Assembly (NCBI GenBank): GCA_910580195.1
Contig: CAJTWA010000019.1
Span: 1-64,000, forward strand
Direction: 5' to 3'
Length of the DNA: 64,000 nucleotides
Source: an uncultured Lachnospiraceae bacterium
Lineage (GTDB): Bacteria; Bacillota; Clostridia; Lachnospirales; Lachnospiraceae
Positions 17,537-26,736 of this stretch are shown here, piece by piece (position 1 is the first letter of the stretch; every line of letters starts with the position of its first letter). The notes under the pieces were generated by a model, which was given only the letters and a program-made list of their open reading frames with translations, did not search any database and had not been told where the DNA came from. The translations under genes were made by a program, and so were the position numbers.

Positions 17537-19090
17537 ATGGGCCACAGAACAAAAAACAGCGCAAAAAACATCTTTTTTTCCGAACTTTCTTACATTGCAA
17601 CCCTCTTCCTGCAATTTGCAAACCGCAGCTTCTTCATCCGGTTCCTGCCGGAAGAATACTTAAGCCTGAACGGCCTGTTTTCCAATATCCTGTCCTTTTT
17701 ATCCCTTGCGGAACTGGGCATTGGCTCTGCCATAAATTTTGCCCTTTACAAGCCCCTGAAAGAGCAGGACACAGAAACCTTATCATCCATCATGGCCCTT
17801 TACCGCCGTTTTTACACCTTCACCGGGCTTGCTGTTTTGGTATCCGGAAGTGCGCTTGCCCCGTTCCTGCCCCATTTTACCAAAGAGCCGCCAGCCCGCA
17901 TCGGCTCTATGTACCTGTATTTCCTCCTTTACCTCGCCAATTCCAGCATCAGTTATTTTAACGCCTACAAACGCTCCCTGATTATCTGCGACCAAAAAGA
18001 ATATATCGTCAGCATCATTACATCCCTGTTCCAGATTACTGTAAAAATCCTGCAAATGGTATCCTTAGCCCTGTTCCAAAGCTACACGGTTTACATAAGC
18101 CTCCTGATTGCTTCTTCCCTCCTGCAAAACATGGTAATTACCATGCTTGCCAACCGAATGTACCCTTTCCTAAAAGAAAAAAAGGTAAAAAAACTCAGCC
18201 CCAACCTCTCCGCAGAAATCAAAAAAAATGCCTACGCCCTCGTATTCCAGAAAATCGGGGTAATTATTGTGTATGCAACAGACAACCTAATCATATCCAA
18301 ATTTGTAAACTTTGCCTCCGTGGGCATCTATTCCAACTATACCTTAGTGATCCAGGCAGTCCAGACGGCAGCCTACCGGATCTTTGATTCCCTTACCGCC
18401 AGCGTCGGGGATTTCGCCGCCTCCAACAGCCGCAAGGATGTGGAAAAAATCCTCTACCGGGTGCTGTTCTTCAATGCATGGATGTTCTGCTTCTGCTCCG
18501 CCTGCCTCCTCTGCCTGCTGCAGCCTTTTATCCGCCTATGGATTGGTGAAAATTACCTATTGCCCAACGCCACCCTAGCCGCCATCATCCTTAACTTTTA
18601 TCTGGAAGGGATGCGGGCAACCCTCGTAACCTTCAAACGGGCAATTGGGCTGTTCTGGCAGACCCGCTACCGCCCCCTCCTCGAAGGGCTCCTAAACTTG
18701 GCAATTTCCATCCCCCTTGCCATCCGTTTCGGCGTCGCCGGGACGCTGCTCGGCACCATAGTAAGCACCTTTTGCATGTCCGGCCTCCTTGAACCGTACC
18801 TGCTCTTCCAGTCCTATTTCAAAGGAGGGTTCTTCCCCTTCATGCTATGCCATGCAAAATATGCAGCCATCGCATTTGCAGCATCCTGCCTGACCCTGTT
18901 TGGGTGCAGTTTGGTAAGCATGCCCCCGCTTGCAGGCTTCCTTGCCAAAATGGCCCTGTGCCTCCTAATCCCAAACCTTTTTATGGCTTTCCTCTTCCGG
19001 AAAAACGAAAACTACCTTTACCTGAAAAAATATGCAGCCCAGTTCCTGAAAAAGAAAATCCCACACACGCTCTGGGGAAGGCCATCCTGA
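17537..19090 (+). CDS. Polysaccharide flippase (MATE/Wzx-like)
   Basis: This 517-residue integral membrane protein has about 12-14 hydrophobic segments and the family signs NIFFSELSYIATLFLQFANRSFFIR, FSNILSFLSLAELGIGSAI and NLIISKFVNFASVGIYSNYTL. It should move lipid-linked sugars across the membrane. ATG 17537 follows AAGGAAAG. It ends the glycan cluster. There is no initiating transferase or polymerase nearby, so the locus probably adds to or decorates a glycan started elsewhere. Confidence 0.87.
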   Translation: MGHRTKNSAKNIFFSELSYIATLFLQFANRSFFIRFLPEEYLSLNGLFSNILSFLSLAELGIGSAINFALYKPLKEQDTETLSSIMALYRRFYTFTGLAVLVSGSALAPFLPHFTKEPPARIGSMYLYFLLYLANSSISYFNAYKRSLIICDQKEYIVSIITSLFQITVKILQMVSLALFQSYTVYISLLIASSLLQNMVITMLANRMYPFLKEKKVKKLSPNLSAEIKKNAYALVFQKIGVIIVYATDNLIISKFVNFASVGIYSNYTLVIQAVQTAAYRIFDSLTASVGDFAASNSRKDVEKILYRVLFFNAWMFCFCSACLLCLLQPFIRLWIGENYLLPNATLAAIILNFYLEGMRATLVTFKRAIGLFWQTRYRPLLEGLLNLAISIPLAIRFGVAGTLLGTIVSTFCMSGLLEPYLLFQSYFKGGFFPFMLCHAKYAAIAFAASCLTLFGCSLVSMPPLAGFLAKMALCLLIPNLFMAFLFRKNENYLYLKKYAAQFLKKKIPHTLWGRPS

Positions 19091-19117
19091 GCCAATTGGC
19101 CTCAGCCAGTAGCCCGT

Positions 19118-19173
19118 TCGCCGGAACATTGCCCAATCGGGGTGGGGAAGGGCTGCCCTGAATTGCCGTCCAG
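19118..19173. repeat. Dispersed repeat, copy 1
   Basis: This stretch (TTCGCCGGAAC...TTGCCCA...GTGGGGAAGG...CTGAATTGCCGTCC) matches, in inverted orientation, the sequence at about 36206-36262. By eye about 45 of 56 positions agree. No gene overlaps it. Confidence 0.65.
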
Positions 19174-19255
19174 CCCCAAAAGCTCCATAAAGAACGGCTC
19201 AGCAGCAAGCAACGGAGTATCCCTTCCTATCTTCTTCCCCAAGAACGCTGCAAGC

Positions 19256-19294
19256 AGCGGGGCATCAAACCCATAAAAGAATGAACGCCCCGCT
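19256..19294. terminator. GC-rich hairpin downstream of the flippase
   Basis: AGCGGGGC (19256-19263) pairs with GCCCCGCT (19287-19294) across a 23-nt loop, followed by TTT. It could end the glycan operon, but it lies 165 nt after the stop and has a weak T-run. Confidence 0.3.
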
Positions 19295-19417
19295 TTCACC
19301 CGGTGTTAATTTGATGCGCAGCAAGCTGCGGAGAATTAGGCCATGAAAGATTAAATTCCTAACCGTACATAGAATGTATTACTCCAGCAGTCAAATACCG
19401 ACGAATTTTACACAGGT

Positions 19418-19497
19418 TAAATTTCCATCTGCAAGACGGAAGAAGGCGGCATAGCGGGGTTACGTCAACAGATGGCAACGCGGCAGATGGAAATTTA
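19418..19497. repeat. 15-bp perfect inverted repeat around a 50-nt loop
   Basis: Arms 19418-19432 and 19483-19497 are exactly complementary (core AAATTTCCATCTGC). The enclosed stretch is GC-richer and contains no gene. It lies between the convergent flippase and MFS genes; 19091-19548 otherwise holds only the repeats listed. Confidence 0.7.
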
Positions 19498-19548
19498 GCC
19501 AAGTAAAAATATTAATATTTAACTGCCGGAGCAATCATATCAGAACCA

Positions 19549-20790
19549 TCAAGATAATTCTTTAAATACCTTCCTCGCCCTTACCACAATCCCCATCGTC
19601 ACAACCCCTGCAAACAAAACCACCGCATACTCAACACCCTCACAAACCCCAAACAGTACGCCATAAAATGCATTCCCCAAAGGCTGCGCGCACATCCCTA
19701 TCGTAAGGATCACCGCAATCACTTTCCCCAGCAAGTTCTGCGGCGTTTCCATCTGGATAAAGGACATCATCTGCACCGTAAAAACCGTAGAAAACACCAT
19801 TACCAAAAAGCAGCACACCGTCAGGACAAGATAATTCACCACCCCAGACTGAAAAACCATCAGGGACACCCCTACCGGAAATACTGGCGCCGTGCAGGCA
19901 ATTAAAAGCCCCCCTGCCTTTTTCACCGAAAGCCTTTTTGCAAAAACCCCCGCACCGATCCCCCCTGCCAGCCCGCCAGCCGCCATAGCCCCCTGCGCGT
20001 AGCCGAACAGCTTATTTGCCTGCCCGGCTTCCAAATCCAATACTTCCGTAATCAGGTACGGCATCCCCACAATCATCATGGCAGACAAAAACAAATTAAT
20101 CCCGCAGATGACAAGCAGCACTTTCCCAATGACTGGCTTTTCCCTTAAGATAAAATGGATGCTTTCCCCAAAATCTGCCTTTACCGTAACCCATAGGCTC
20201 CCGCTGGAATCCGGTTTTTCAAAGGGTATCTTGATAAAAATTTCCATCACCGCAGACAGGAAAAAGCACACAATGCACACCCACAGCACAGGCTTCAGCC
20301 CATAAGCGCTATACACAATCCCGCCCAGCACAGGCCCTGCCAGCGAAGCAAAGGAACTAATGGTATTGATAATGGAATTTGCCGCCATATAGTTTTCTTG
20401 GCTCACCAGCACTGGTATGCTGGCCTGTACCGAAGGCTGGTAAGCCCCCGCAATCCCATAGAGGAGCATCAGCGCAGATGCCTGCAGAAGCACAAGGTTC
20501 ACCCTGCCAAGCAGCAAAGAAACCGCCAAAATGACTGCCGCCGTAAAAAAATCCAGCGCAACCATAATATTTTTCTTATTCATCCGGTCTGCCACAATCC
20601 CGCCCACCGGCGACAGCAGGATTGCCGGGAGAAACGCACAGGCCGTCACCATCCCGTAAAGGGCCGAAGAGCCCGTCTGGTTCAGCAGGTACAGCGGCAG
20701 CGCAAACCTGATGGTAGCGTTGCCGAAGAGCGAAATAACCTGCCCCAGCACTACTAATGTAAAATCTTTTGTAAATAACTTTTTTCCCAT
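19549..20790 (-). CDS. MFS transporter, drug-efflux type
   Basis: This 413-residue protein has 12 predicted hydrophobic segments and the MFS loop motif GGIVADRMNKKNIM between segments 2 and 3. The start TKDFTLVVLGQVISLFGNAT is typical of the MFS3-like macrolide-efflux subgroup. ATG 20790 follows GGAGG by 7 nt; the longer frame to 20976 has no such site. A TetR gene lies directly upstream, which suggests repressor-controlled export of a toxic compound. Confidence 0.87.
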   Translation of the reverse strand: MGKKLFTKDFTLVVLGQVISLFGNATIRFALPLYLLNQTGSSALYGMVTACAFLPAILLSPVGGIVADRMNKKNIMVALDFFTAAVILAVSLLLGRVNLVLLQASALMLLYGIAGAYQPSVQASIPVLVSQENYMAANSIINTISSFASLAGPVLGGIVYSAYGLKPVLWVCIVCFFLSAVMEIFIKIPFEKPDSSGSLWVTVKADFGESIHFILREKPVIGKVLLVICGINLFLSAMMIVGMPYLITEVLDLEAGQANKLFGYAQGAMAAGGLAGGIGAGVFAKRLSVKKAGGLLIACTAPVFPVGVSLMVFQSGVVNYLVLTVCCFLVMVFSTVFTVQMMSFIQMETPQNLLGKVIAVILTIGMCAQPLGNAFYGVLFGVCEGVEYAVVLFAGVVTMGIVVRARKVFKELS

Positions 20791-20833
20791 TCTGGTACCT
20801 CCATTCTTCTCCAAAGCAAATCCACCATAATTA

Positions 20834-20850
20834 ATACCAAACGACGGTAT
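20834..20850. promoter_or_regulatory. Possible TetR operator before the MFS gene
   Basis: ATACC and GGTAT half-sites (20834-20838, 20846-20850) flank a 7-nt spacer just upstream of the MFS ribosome site. The half-site resembles part of the operator upstream of tetR. Assignment is by position and symmetry only. Confidence 0.4.
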
Positions 20851-20983
20851 GTAAATGCTTAAAAAAATTTTTCTGCTTTCCAGCTCACAACAACCTAAAA
20901 AAACAGTACATGCATGAATTTGAGGAATAGATATGTCCCTGCATTTCTTGTGCTTTCCCAAGGCTTCCCTGCCCAAAAAAATA

Positions 20984-21637
20984 CTATTTTTTCTCCTGAT
21001 AAATCAACGTAAGCTCCTGCAGCCTTCCCAGCATTTCCTCATCCACAATATCCAGCCCAAGCCCCCGCATCATCTGCTGGAACACACGGAATTTCCCGTA
21101 GGCTTCTTCCCCAGTATCTTCAAAGACCATAGGGTTCATCCAGACATTTGCCACAAGGATGATAAGTTCTGCCAGCTGTTCCGGGTAATCCGTCTGGATG
21201 GAGCCGTCCGCAATCCCCTGCTCAATAATGGGCTTGATATAAATAGGCGGCACTTCCTTAACGGTATCGTTCAGAAGGCTCGCTAAAAGTTTTGGGTTAT
21301 TGTGGAAATTGGGCGCAGCAGTAAAGATTTCATCCTGCACCGGCCGGTTAATGGATTCCTTGAAAATTGCCTTCAGCTTTTCCCTCCCAGTCATCCCCGT
21401 GCGGTCACGGATGTCCGCAAGCATCCGGTTGGATTCAGACGTCATCCTGTCAGTCACTGCCATCAGGATTTCTTCCTTCGATTTAAAATGGTGGTAGATA
21501 GCCCCTTTGCTCAAGCCGCCCAAATGGTTGATAATGTCCTGAATGGAGGTATGCTCGTAGCCCTTCTCCATAAACAGGCGGTAAGACACATCCAGTATTA
21601 AATTTATGGTTTCTTCTGGGTGCTTGTTCCGGGCCAT
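20984..21637 (-). CDS. TetR/AcrR-family repressor
   Basis: This 217-residue protein has an N-terminal TetR helix-turn-helix (ETINLILDVSYRLFMEKGYEHTSIQDIINHLGGLSKGAIYHHFKSKEEIL) and a ligand-binding C-terminal half. ATG 21637 follows AGGAGG. It is transcribed ahead of the MFS exporter on the same strand and likely represses both. A palindrome upstream (21677-21695) fits autorepression. The inducer is unknown. Confidence 0.88.
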   Translation of the reverse strand: MARNKHPEETINLILDVSYRLFMEKGYEHTSIQDIINHLGGLSKGAIYHHFKSKEEILMAVTDRMTSESNRMLADIRDRTGMTGREKLKAIFKESINRPVQDEIFTAAPNFHNNPKLLASLLNDTVKEVPPIYIKPIIEQGIADGSIQTDYPEQLAELIILVANVWMNPMVFEDTGEEAYGKFRVFQQMMRGLGLDIVDEEMLGRLQELTLIYQEKK

Positions 21638-21676
21638 CTTCCTACCTCCTAGGCTGTTTCTGATGCTTTCCATATT

Positions 21677-21695
21677 AACATACCATTAGTATGTT
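21677..21695. promoter_or_regulatory. Probable TetR operator
   Basis: AACATAC and GTATGTT are perfect inverted half-sites around a 5-nt spacer, 40 nt upstream of the tetR start. This is the usual form and place of a TetR autoregulatory site. Confidence 0.55.
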
Positions 21696-21757
21696 TGTCA
21701 ACAGGCCAGCATATTTATTTCACGAAAAATCCGTATGCCTGCCAGCAGCCCTTCCCC

Positions 21758-22387
21758 TTATATCATCCCAAACACAATGCTGTAGGCCAAAATGCACCAA
21801 GGTTTCCCCAAAATAATAATCCAGATAAATTTTTTGCTGTTCATTTTCAGAAGCCCTGACAAATAGCACAGCAAATCGTCTGGGAACAGTGGGAGCAGCG
21901 TTGCAATAAACAGGAACCAATCAAAAGATTTGCTGTTTTCGATTTTGCTGCTCCACTTTTCATACTGGTGCCCGGGAAACAGGGAAAGCACGATCTTGAC
22001 CCCATATTTCCGCGCAAGGAAATAGGCAATAATGGAACCTGCGCTGATGCCGATGTAATTGCACCAGAACCCTGCCCCAGCGCCAAAGGCAATTGCCCCA
22101 GCCGCACAGCCTAAATACCCCGGCAGCACCGGCACTACCACCTGAAATGCCTGAAATGCAGTAAGCAGGAAAGGCGCAGCCAAGCCAAAGCCTTTCATAT
22201 ACTCCTGCAATGCCTCTACGGAATCAAATCTCTGGTTAAAAAAATGTTTTGCCAAAATCAGGGCAACAACCACAAATGTTATTGTCACCGCTATTTTTAT
22301 TTTTTTAATCATGCGGTTTTCCCTTTCCTGTCCACTGAAACTCCTGCCATACAGGCTCCTTTTCCTACTTACTGTAATTTCACTCAT
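21758..22387 (-). CDS. TVP38/TMEM64 (VTT-domain) membrane protein
   Basis: This 209-residue protein has a membrane anchor, then the VTT pattern: FQVVVPVLPGYLGCAAGAIAFGAGAGFWCNYIGISAGSIIAYFLARKYG and the later RLLPLFPDD-like ATLLPLFPDDLLCYLSGLLKM. VTT proteins are linked to lipid scrambling. ATG 22387 follows AAAGGAAGG; ATG 22312 is an alternative that keeps all membrane segments. It lies 30 nt after the PAP2 gene on the same strand. Confidence 0.83.
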   Translation of the reverse strand: MSEITVSRKRSLYGRSFSGQERENRMIKKIKIAVTITFVVVALILAKHFFNQRFDSVEALQEYMKGFGLAAPFLLTAFQAFQVVVPVLPGYLGCAAGAIAFGAGAGFWCNYIGISAGSIIAYFLARKYGVKIVLSLFPGHQYEKWSSKIENSKSFDWFLFIATLLPLFPDDLLCYLSGLLKMNSKKFIWIIILGKPWCILAYSIVFGMI

Positions 22388-22417
22388 GCTGCCTTCCTTT
22401 CCCAACCAACAAAAAAC

Positions 22418-23104
22418 CTACTTATTCTGCGCCCATTTCCCCCAGCCCTTCGGCTCCAGCTTTCGCATCACATCCATATACCATTTGGAAAACCCGCTTT
22501 TTCCTACAAACCAGTAGCTAAACTCCCCTAACACAACCCCGGCAGCCACGTCAACCAGCACATGCTGCTTGGTGGTGAGGGTAGAAATGCAGACGCTGGC
22601 AGCCATCAGGAAAGAAGCAACCCGGTACCACTTTGGAATTTTTTCATTTTTCCTTACCGCGATAAAGGAAAGCCAGCTTGCTAGGCAATGGATGGACGGG
22701 AGCAGGTTATCTGCCGCATCAATCTGGTACAGCAGCCTCATCCCCTCTTCCCATATGGAATGGCCTTCGATAATTGGCCGGGTATTCGTCGTGGGGAATA
22801 CGACAAATACCACAAAGCAAACCATTTTTGAAAACAAATCTGCACCCAAGAACCGGAAAGCCTCTTCCTGTTCCTGCCTGCACCCAATGATATAGTTCAC
22901 AAGCCAAAATAAATAGCAGCCCCAATAAATGGTGATTGTCCATGGCAAAAATGGTATTTTCGCATCCAGCGCATTGGAGAGGTTGTAGTGTTCCTTCCCT
23001 GACATAAAAAGCCTTGTGCCAAAGTAAGCAACATTATTGCACGTTAACGTTAAAATCAGGGGCAGCCATGTGGCCTTGGGTATCAGCAATGTTTTCTTTT
23101 CCAT
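22418..23104 (-). CDS. PAP2-family membrane phosphatase
   Basis: This 228-residue protein has about six membrane segments and PAP2/IPCS-type motifs: LLPSIHCLASW (motif 2, SxH) and TTKQHVLVDVAAGVVLGE (motif 3, with the catalytic His and Asp). The first motif is weak: a KxxxxxxRP element may be represented by NTRPII. It should dephosphorylate a lipid phosphate at the membrane. ATG 23104 follows AAAGGAG. Pairing with the VTT gene suggests a small phospholipid-handling operon. Confidence 0.82.
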   Translation of the reverse strand: MEKKTLLIPKATWLPLILTLTCNNVAYFGTRLFMSGKEHYNLSNALDAKIPFLPWTITIYWGCYLFWLVNYIIGCRQEQEEAFRFLGADLFSKMVCFVVFVVFPTTNTRPIIEGHSIWEEGMRLLYQIDAADNLLPSIHCLASWLSFIAVRKNEKIPKWYRVASFLMAASVCISTLTTKQHVLVDVAAGVVLGEFSYWFVGKSGFSKWYMDVMRKLEPKGWGKWAQNK

Positions 23105-23238
23105 TGATTGCTCCTTTACTTCTCAATTAATATAAACGACACATCTTAATTAGACCTTCAATTATTTCTTAAATTTTCCTGAATATTTCATAATTTTCCA
23201 TTGGTTAGGCAAATAAATTTTTTATATTCTCCATGAGG

Positions 23239-23329
23239 TTTCTGGTGTTTGGGCAGCAAATCGCCCATACAGCTTCTGGTGCTTCAGCCATCCGCTAACC
23301 CATACAGTTTCTGCTGTTTGGGCAGCAAA
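23239..23329. repeat. Short direct repeat in the secA-PAP2 spacer
   Basis: A 22-nt unit with core GTTTGGGCAGCAAA occurs at 23239-23260 and 23308-23329 with one mismatch. The 23105-23447 spacer holds no gene; besides this repeat it contains only the terminator that follows. Confidence 0.6.
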
Positions 23330-23380
23330 AAGGCAAGACATGGGAAACTTTCTTCTATTGCCATATCTTGCCTTCGGTTT
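23330..23380 (-). terminator. Terminator of secA, symmetric
   Basis: Arms 23330-23343 and 23361-23374 pair with one mismatch. On the minus strand the stem is followed by TTTTT from the A-run at 23327-23331; on the plus strand it is followed by GGTTTTT, so it may work both ways. Confidence 0.75.
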
Positions 23381-23447
23381 TTCCGCTAATATCCTTAGGA
23401 ACTGTCCCGAAATAACTTGTAAATAGTTCCTTATATTTGATTGCCTT

Positions 23448-26012
23448 TTATTTTCTCCCGCAGCACTGCTTATATTTCTTCCCGCTGCCGCATGGGCATG
23501 GGTCGTTGGGGTATATCTTGGCGGATTCCCGCCTCTTTGGCCCCTTCTGCATGGATTCGTCGCGGTTTGTCCCGGTGACTTTCGCCACCTGCTCCCGCTC
23601 TACCTTCTGCTCAATCCGTACATGGAACAGTAAGCGGACGGTATCTTCCTGAATGTTGGCAATCATGCCGTCAAACATGTCGTAGCCGCTCATCTTGTAT
23701 TCCACCAGCGGGTCGCGCTGCCCATAGGCCTGTAAGCCGATGCCTTGGCGGAGCTGGTCCATATCGTCGATGTGGTCCATCCATTTCCGGTCGATGACTT
23801 TTAAGAGCACCACACGCTCCAGTTCCCGGACAGCTTCGGGCTCTGGGAATTCTGCTTCTTTCATCTCATAAAGTTTTACAGCCTGTTCTTTCAGGCGGTG
23901 CTTTAGCTCATTGGCTTGGATGTCTTTTACATCCTCGGGGGCAACTGGCTTCAAGGGGATAATGGGAATCAGAAGCTGGTTCAGTTCATTCAGGTCCCAC
24001 TCCTCGCTCCCTTGGTCTGCCGAAATGCAGGTGTCCACCGTGTTTTCCACACGGTCGGTAATCATCTTGTAAATCACGTCCCGCATACTTTCCCCATCCA
24101 GCACCCTGCGGCGTTCCGCGTAAATAATTTCCCTCTGCTCATTCATGACTTGGTCATATTCCAGCAGGTTCTTACGGATGCCGAAGTTGTTGCTCTCTAT
24201 CTTCATCTGCGCCTTTTCAATGGCGCTGGTCAGCATTTTGTGCTGGATCTGCTCGTTTTCCGGCACGCCCAATGTGTTAAACATGCCCATCAGCTTTTCC
24301 GAACCGAACAGGCGCATCAAGTCGTCCTCTAAGGAAATGAAGAACTGGGATTCCCCGGGATCCCCCTGCCGCCCGGAACGGCCCCGCAGCTGGTTGTCTA
24401 TACGCCTTGATTCATGGCGTTCCGTACCAATAATCTTAAGGCCTCCGGCTTTCTTGGCATCCTCGTCCAGCTTAATGTCCGTACCGCGGCCTGCCATGTT
24501 GGTAGCGATGGTAACAGCCCCGTGCTGGCCTGCTTCTGCTACGATTTCCGCCTCCAGCTCATGGAATTTCGCATTTAAGACCTTGTGCTGGATGCCCTTG
24601 CGCTTGAGCATCCCACTGATTAACTCGGAAGTTTCAATGGTGATGGTGCCCACCAAGACGGGCTGGCCTTTTGCATGGGCTTTCTCAATTTCCTCCACCA
24701 CTGCATGGAATTTTTCTTTCTTGGTCTTGTATACTGCATCCTGCAAGTCTTCCCGGATTACCGGCATATTCGTAGGGATTTCAATAACGTCCATCCCGTA
24801 AATGTCACGGAATTCCTTTTCTTCTGTCAATGCAGTACCGGTCATGCCGGCTTTTTTCGTATATTTATTAAAGAAATTCTGGAAGGTGATATTTGCCAAG
24901 GTCTTGCTTTCCCGCTTCACCTTCACATGCTCTTTTGCTTCTATCGCCTGATGCAGCCCATCCGAATAGCGGCGCCCCGGCATAATACGCCCGGTAAATT
25001 CATCTACAATGAGGACCTTTTCATCCTGCACCACGTAATCCTGGTCCCGGAACATAAGGTTGTGCGCCCGGAGGGCAAGGATGACATTGTGCTGGATTTC
25101 CAGATTTTCCGCATCTGCCAGATTTTCAATATGGAAAAATTTCTCTACTTTCTTTACGCCTTCCGCCGTTAAGTTTACTACTTTGTCTTTTTCATTGACA
25201 ATGAAGTCCCCGGTTTCTTCCTGTTCTACGCCCATAATGGCGTCCATTTTGGAATATTCCGGCATGTCCTCGCCCCGGGTAAGCTGCCTTGCCAAAACGT
25301 CGCATGCTTCATACAGGCTGGTGGATTTCCCGCTCTGCCCGGAAATAATCAAAGGCGTCCGGGCTTCGTCAATCAGCACCGAGTCCACCTCGTCAATGAT
25401 GGCATAATGCAAATCCCGCTGTACAAGCTGCTCCTTGTAAATTACCATGTTGTCACGCAGGTAATCAAAGCCCAGCTCATTGTTGGTAACATACGTAATG
25501 TCGCAGCCATAGGCGTCCCGGCGTTCGTCATTGTCCATGGAATTCAAGACCACGCCTACCGTCAGCCCTAGGAATTCATGTACCTTCCCCATCCACTCTG
25601 CGTCACGGTGCGCCAGATAGTCGTTGACCGTAACGATATGGACGCCCTTCCCTTCCAAAGCATTCAGGTAAGCAGGGAGGGTGGATACCAGCGTTTTCCC
25701 TTCACCGGTTTTCATTTCCGCAATGCGGCCTTGGTGGAGGATAATGCCGCCGATGAGCTGCACCCGGTAATGCTCCATGCCAAGCGTACGCCTTGCCGCC
25801 TCACGCACCACCGCGTAAGCCTCCGGCAGAATCTGGTCTAAGGACGCCCCTTCTTCCAGCCGCTTCTTAAATTCCTTTGTCTTGCCTTTTAACTGTTCAT
25901 CAGCCAATTCCATCATGGTTGGCCGGTAGTTTTCAATTGTTTCCACAATGGAGTTAATCCTCTTGATTTCCCGTTCACTGTGGGTCCCGAAAACCTTATT
26001 GATAATACCCAT
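23448..26012 (-). CDS. secA: Preprotein translocase ATPase SecA
   Basis: This 854-residue motor pushes preproteins through SecYEG. It shows Walker A MKTGEGKTLV, Walker B-type IIDEVDSVLIDEA, ATNMAGRGTDIKL, the helicase motif RIDNQLRGRSGRQGDPG and the C-terminal zinc tail CPCGSGKKYKQCC, which binds SecB or ribosomes in the family. The length is normal. ATG 26012 is preceded by GGAG. It is monocistronic here, with its own terminator. Confidence 0.97.
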   Translation of the reverse strand: MGIINKVFGTHSEREIKRINSIVETIENYRPTMMELADEQLKGKTKEFKKRLEEGASLDQILPEAYAVVREAARRTLGMEHYRVQLIGGIILHQGRIAEMKTGEGKTLVSTLPAYLNALEGKGVHIVTVNDYLAHRDAEWMGKVHEFLGLTVGVVLNSMDNDERRDAYGCDITYVTNNELGFDYLRDNMVIYKEQLVQRDLHYAIIDEVDSVLIDEARTPLIISGQSGKSTSLYEACDVLARQLTRGEDMPEYSKMDAIMGVEQEETGDFIVNEKDKVVNLTAEGVKKVEKFFHIENLADAENLEIQHNVILALRAHNLMFRDQDYVVQDEKVLIVDEFTGRIMPGRRYSDGLHQAIEAKEHVKVKRESKTLANITFQNFFNKYTKKAGMTGTALTEEKEFRDIYGMDVIEIPTNMPVIREDLQDAVYKTKKEKFHAVVEEIEKAHAKGQPVLVGTITIETSELISGMLKRKGIQHKVLNAKFHELEAEIVAEAGQHGAVTIATNMAGRGTDIKLDEDAKKAGGLKIIGTERHESRRIDNQLRGRSGRQGDPGESQFFISLEDDLMRLFGSEKLMGMFNTLGVPENEQIQHKMLTSAIEKAQMKIESNNFGIRKNLLEYDQVMNEQREIIYAERRRVLDGESMRDVIYKMITDRVENTVDTCISADQGSEEWDLNELNQLLIPIIPLKPVAPEDVKDIQANELKHRLKEQAVKLYEMKEAEFPEPEAVRELERVVLLKVIDRKWMDHIDDMDQLRQGIGLQAYGQRDPLVEYKMSGYDMFDGMIANIQEDTVRLLFHVRIEQKVEREQVAKVTGTNRDESMQKGPKRRESAKIYPNDPCPCGSGKKYKQCCGRK

Positions 26013-26313
26013 AATACTATGCTCCTATTTTCACTCGGGCAGCAGGCTGCTGCCAGTTCTACTCCGTTTACGGCGGACAACTTCTTACATTGTACCACTT
26101 AATGGTTTGATTCACAATACTTTATCCCATGAACGATTTATGAATTTTTTATGAAATTCCCTTTCCCTCCTACCGCAAATGTGCTATACTTTCCCTACCA
26201 AAAGGAAAGCCATTCTTTGAAATGGGGCAGCGGCTGGAGCGCATTTATGAAATGCCTTTTGGCATAGGCTGTAGGAACGGCTGCTGATTTTTGTGATTGA
26301 AAAGGAGGAAATT

Positions 26314-26571
26314 ATGGGCTACATTTATAAGACAAAAGGAACCTGTTCCACGCTGATAGAAGTGGAGCTTGACGGCAATGTTGTGAAATACGTCAAATTC
26401 ACCGGCGGCTGCAACGGCAACCTGCAGGCCATCCCAAAGCTTGTAGAAGGGCTGACCGTAGAACAGGTAGAACAGAAAATCGGAGGCATTTCCTGCAATG
26501 GAAGGCCTACTTCCTGCGGCGACCAGCTTGCAAAAGCCTGCCGGGCTGCCCTTGAAGCCGCACAGAATTAG
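26314..26571 (+). CDS. TSCPD-domain protein (TIGR03905 type)
   Basis: This 85-residue protein shows the small TSCPD pattern: GTCSTLIEVELDGNVVKYVKFTGGCNGNLQAIPKLVEGL, then GISCNGRPTSCGDQLAKA. Four Cys are placed to bind metal. TSCPD domains also occur in adenosylcobalamin-dependent ribonucleotide reductase (NrdJ). Its exact role is unknown. ATG 26314 follows AAGGAGG. Upstream (26230-26260) GCATTT...AAATGC and ATGCC...GGCAT hairpins compete, which may be a minor leader structure. Confidence 0.85.
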   Translation: MGYIYKTKGTCSTLIEVELDGNVVKYVKFTGGCNGNLQAIPKLVEGLTVEQVEQKIGGISCNGRPTSCGDQLAKACRAALEAAQN

Positions 26572-26736
26572 CTTTGCCTACATAAAACCCTGCCACATGC
26601 TGTCGATTCAGCGCCATTTTCCGTCGATTCACGCGAAAACGTTCTTTTTCATGCTTAATTCATGTAAACTATGCCACAGTAGCAGCAGCTACAAAGTGAA
26701 CAAATGAAACTATTTACAAAAAGGAGAAATTAATCT

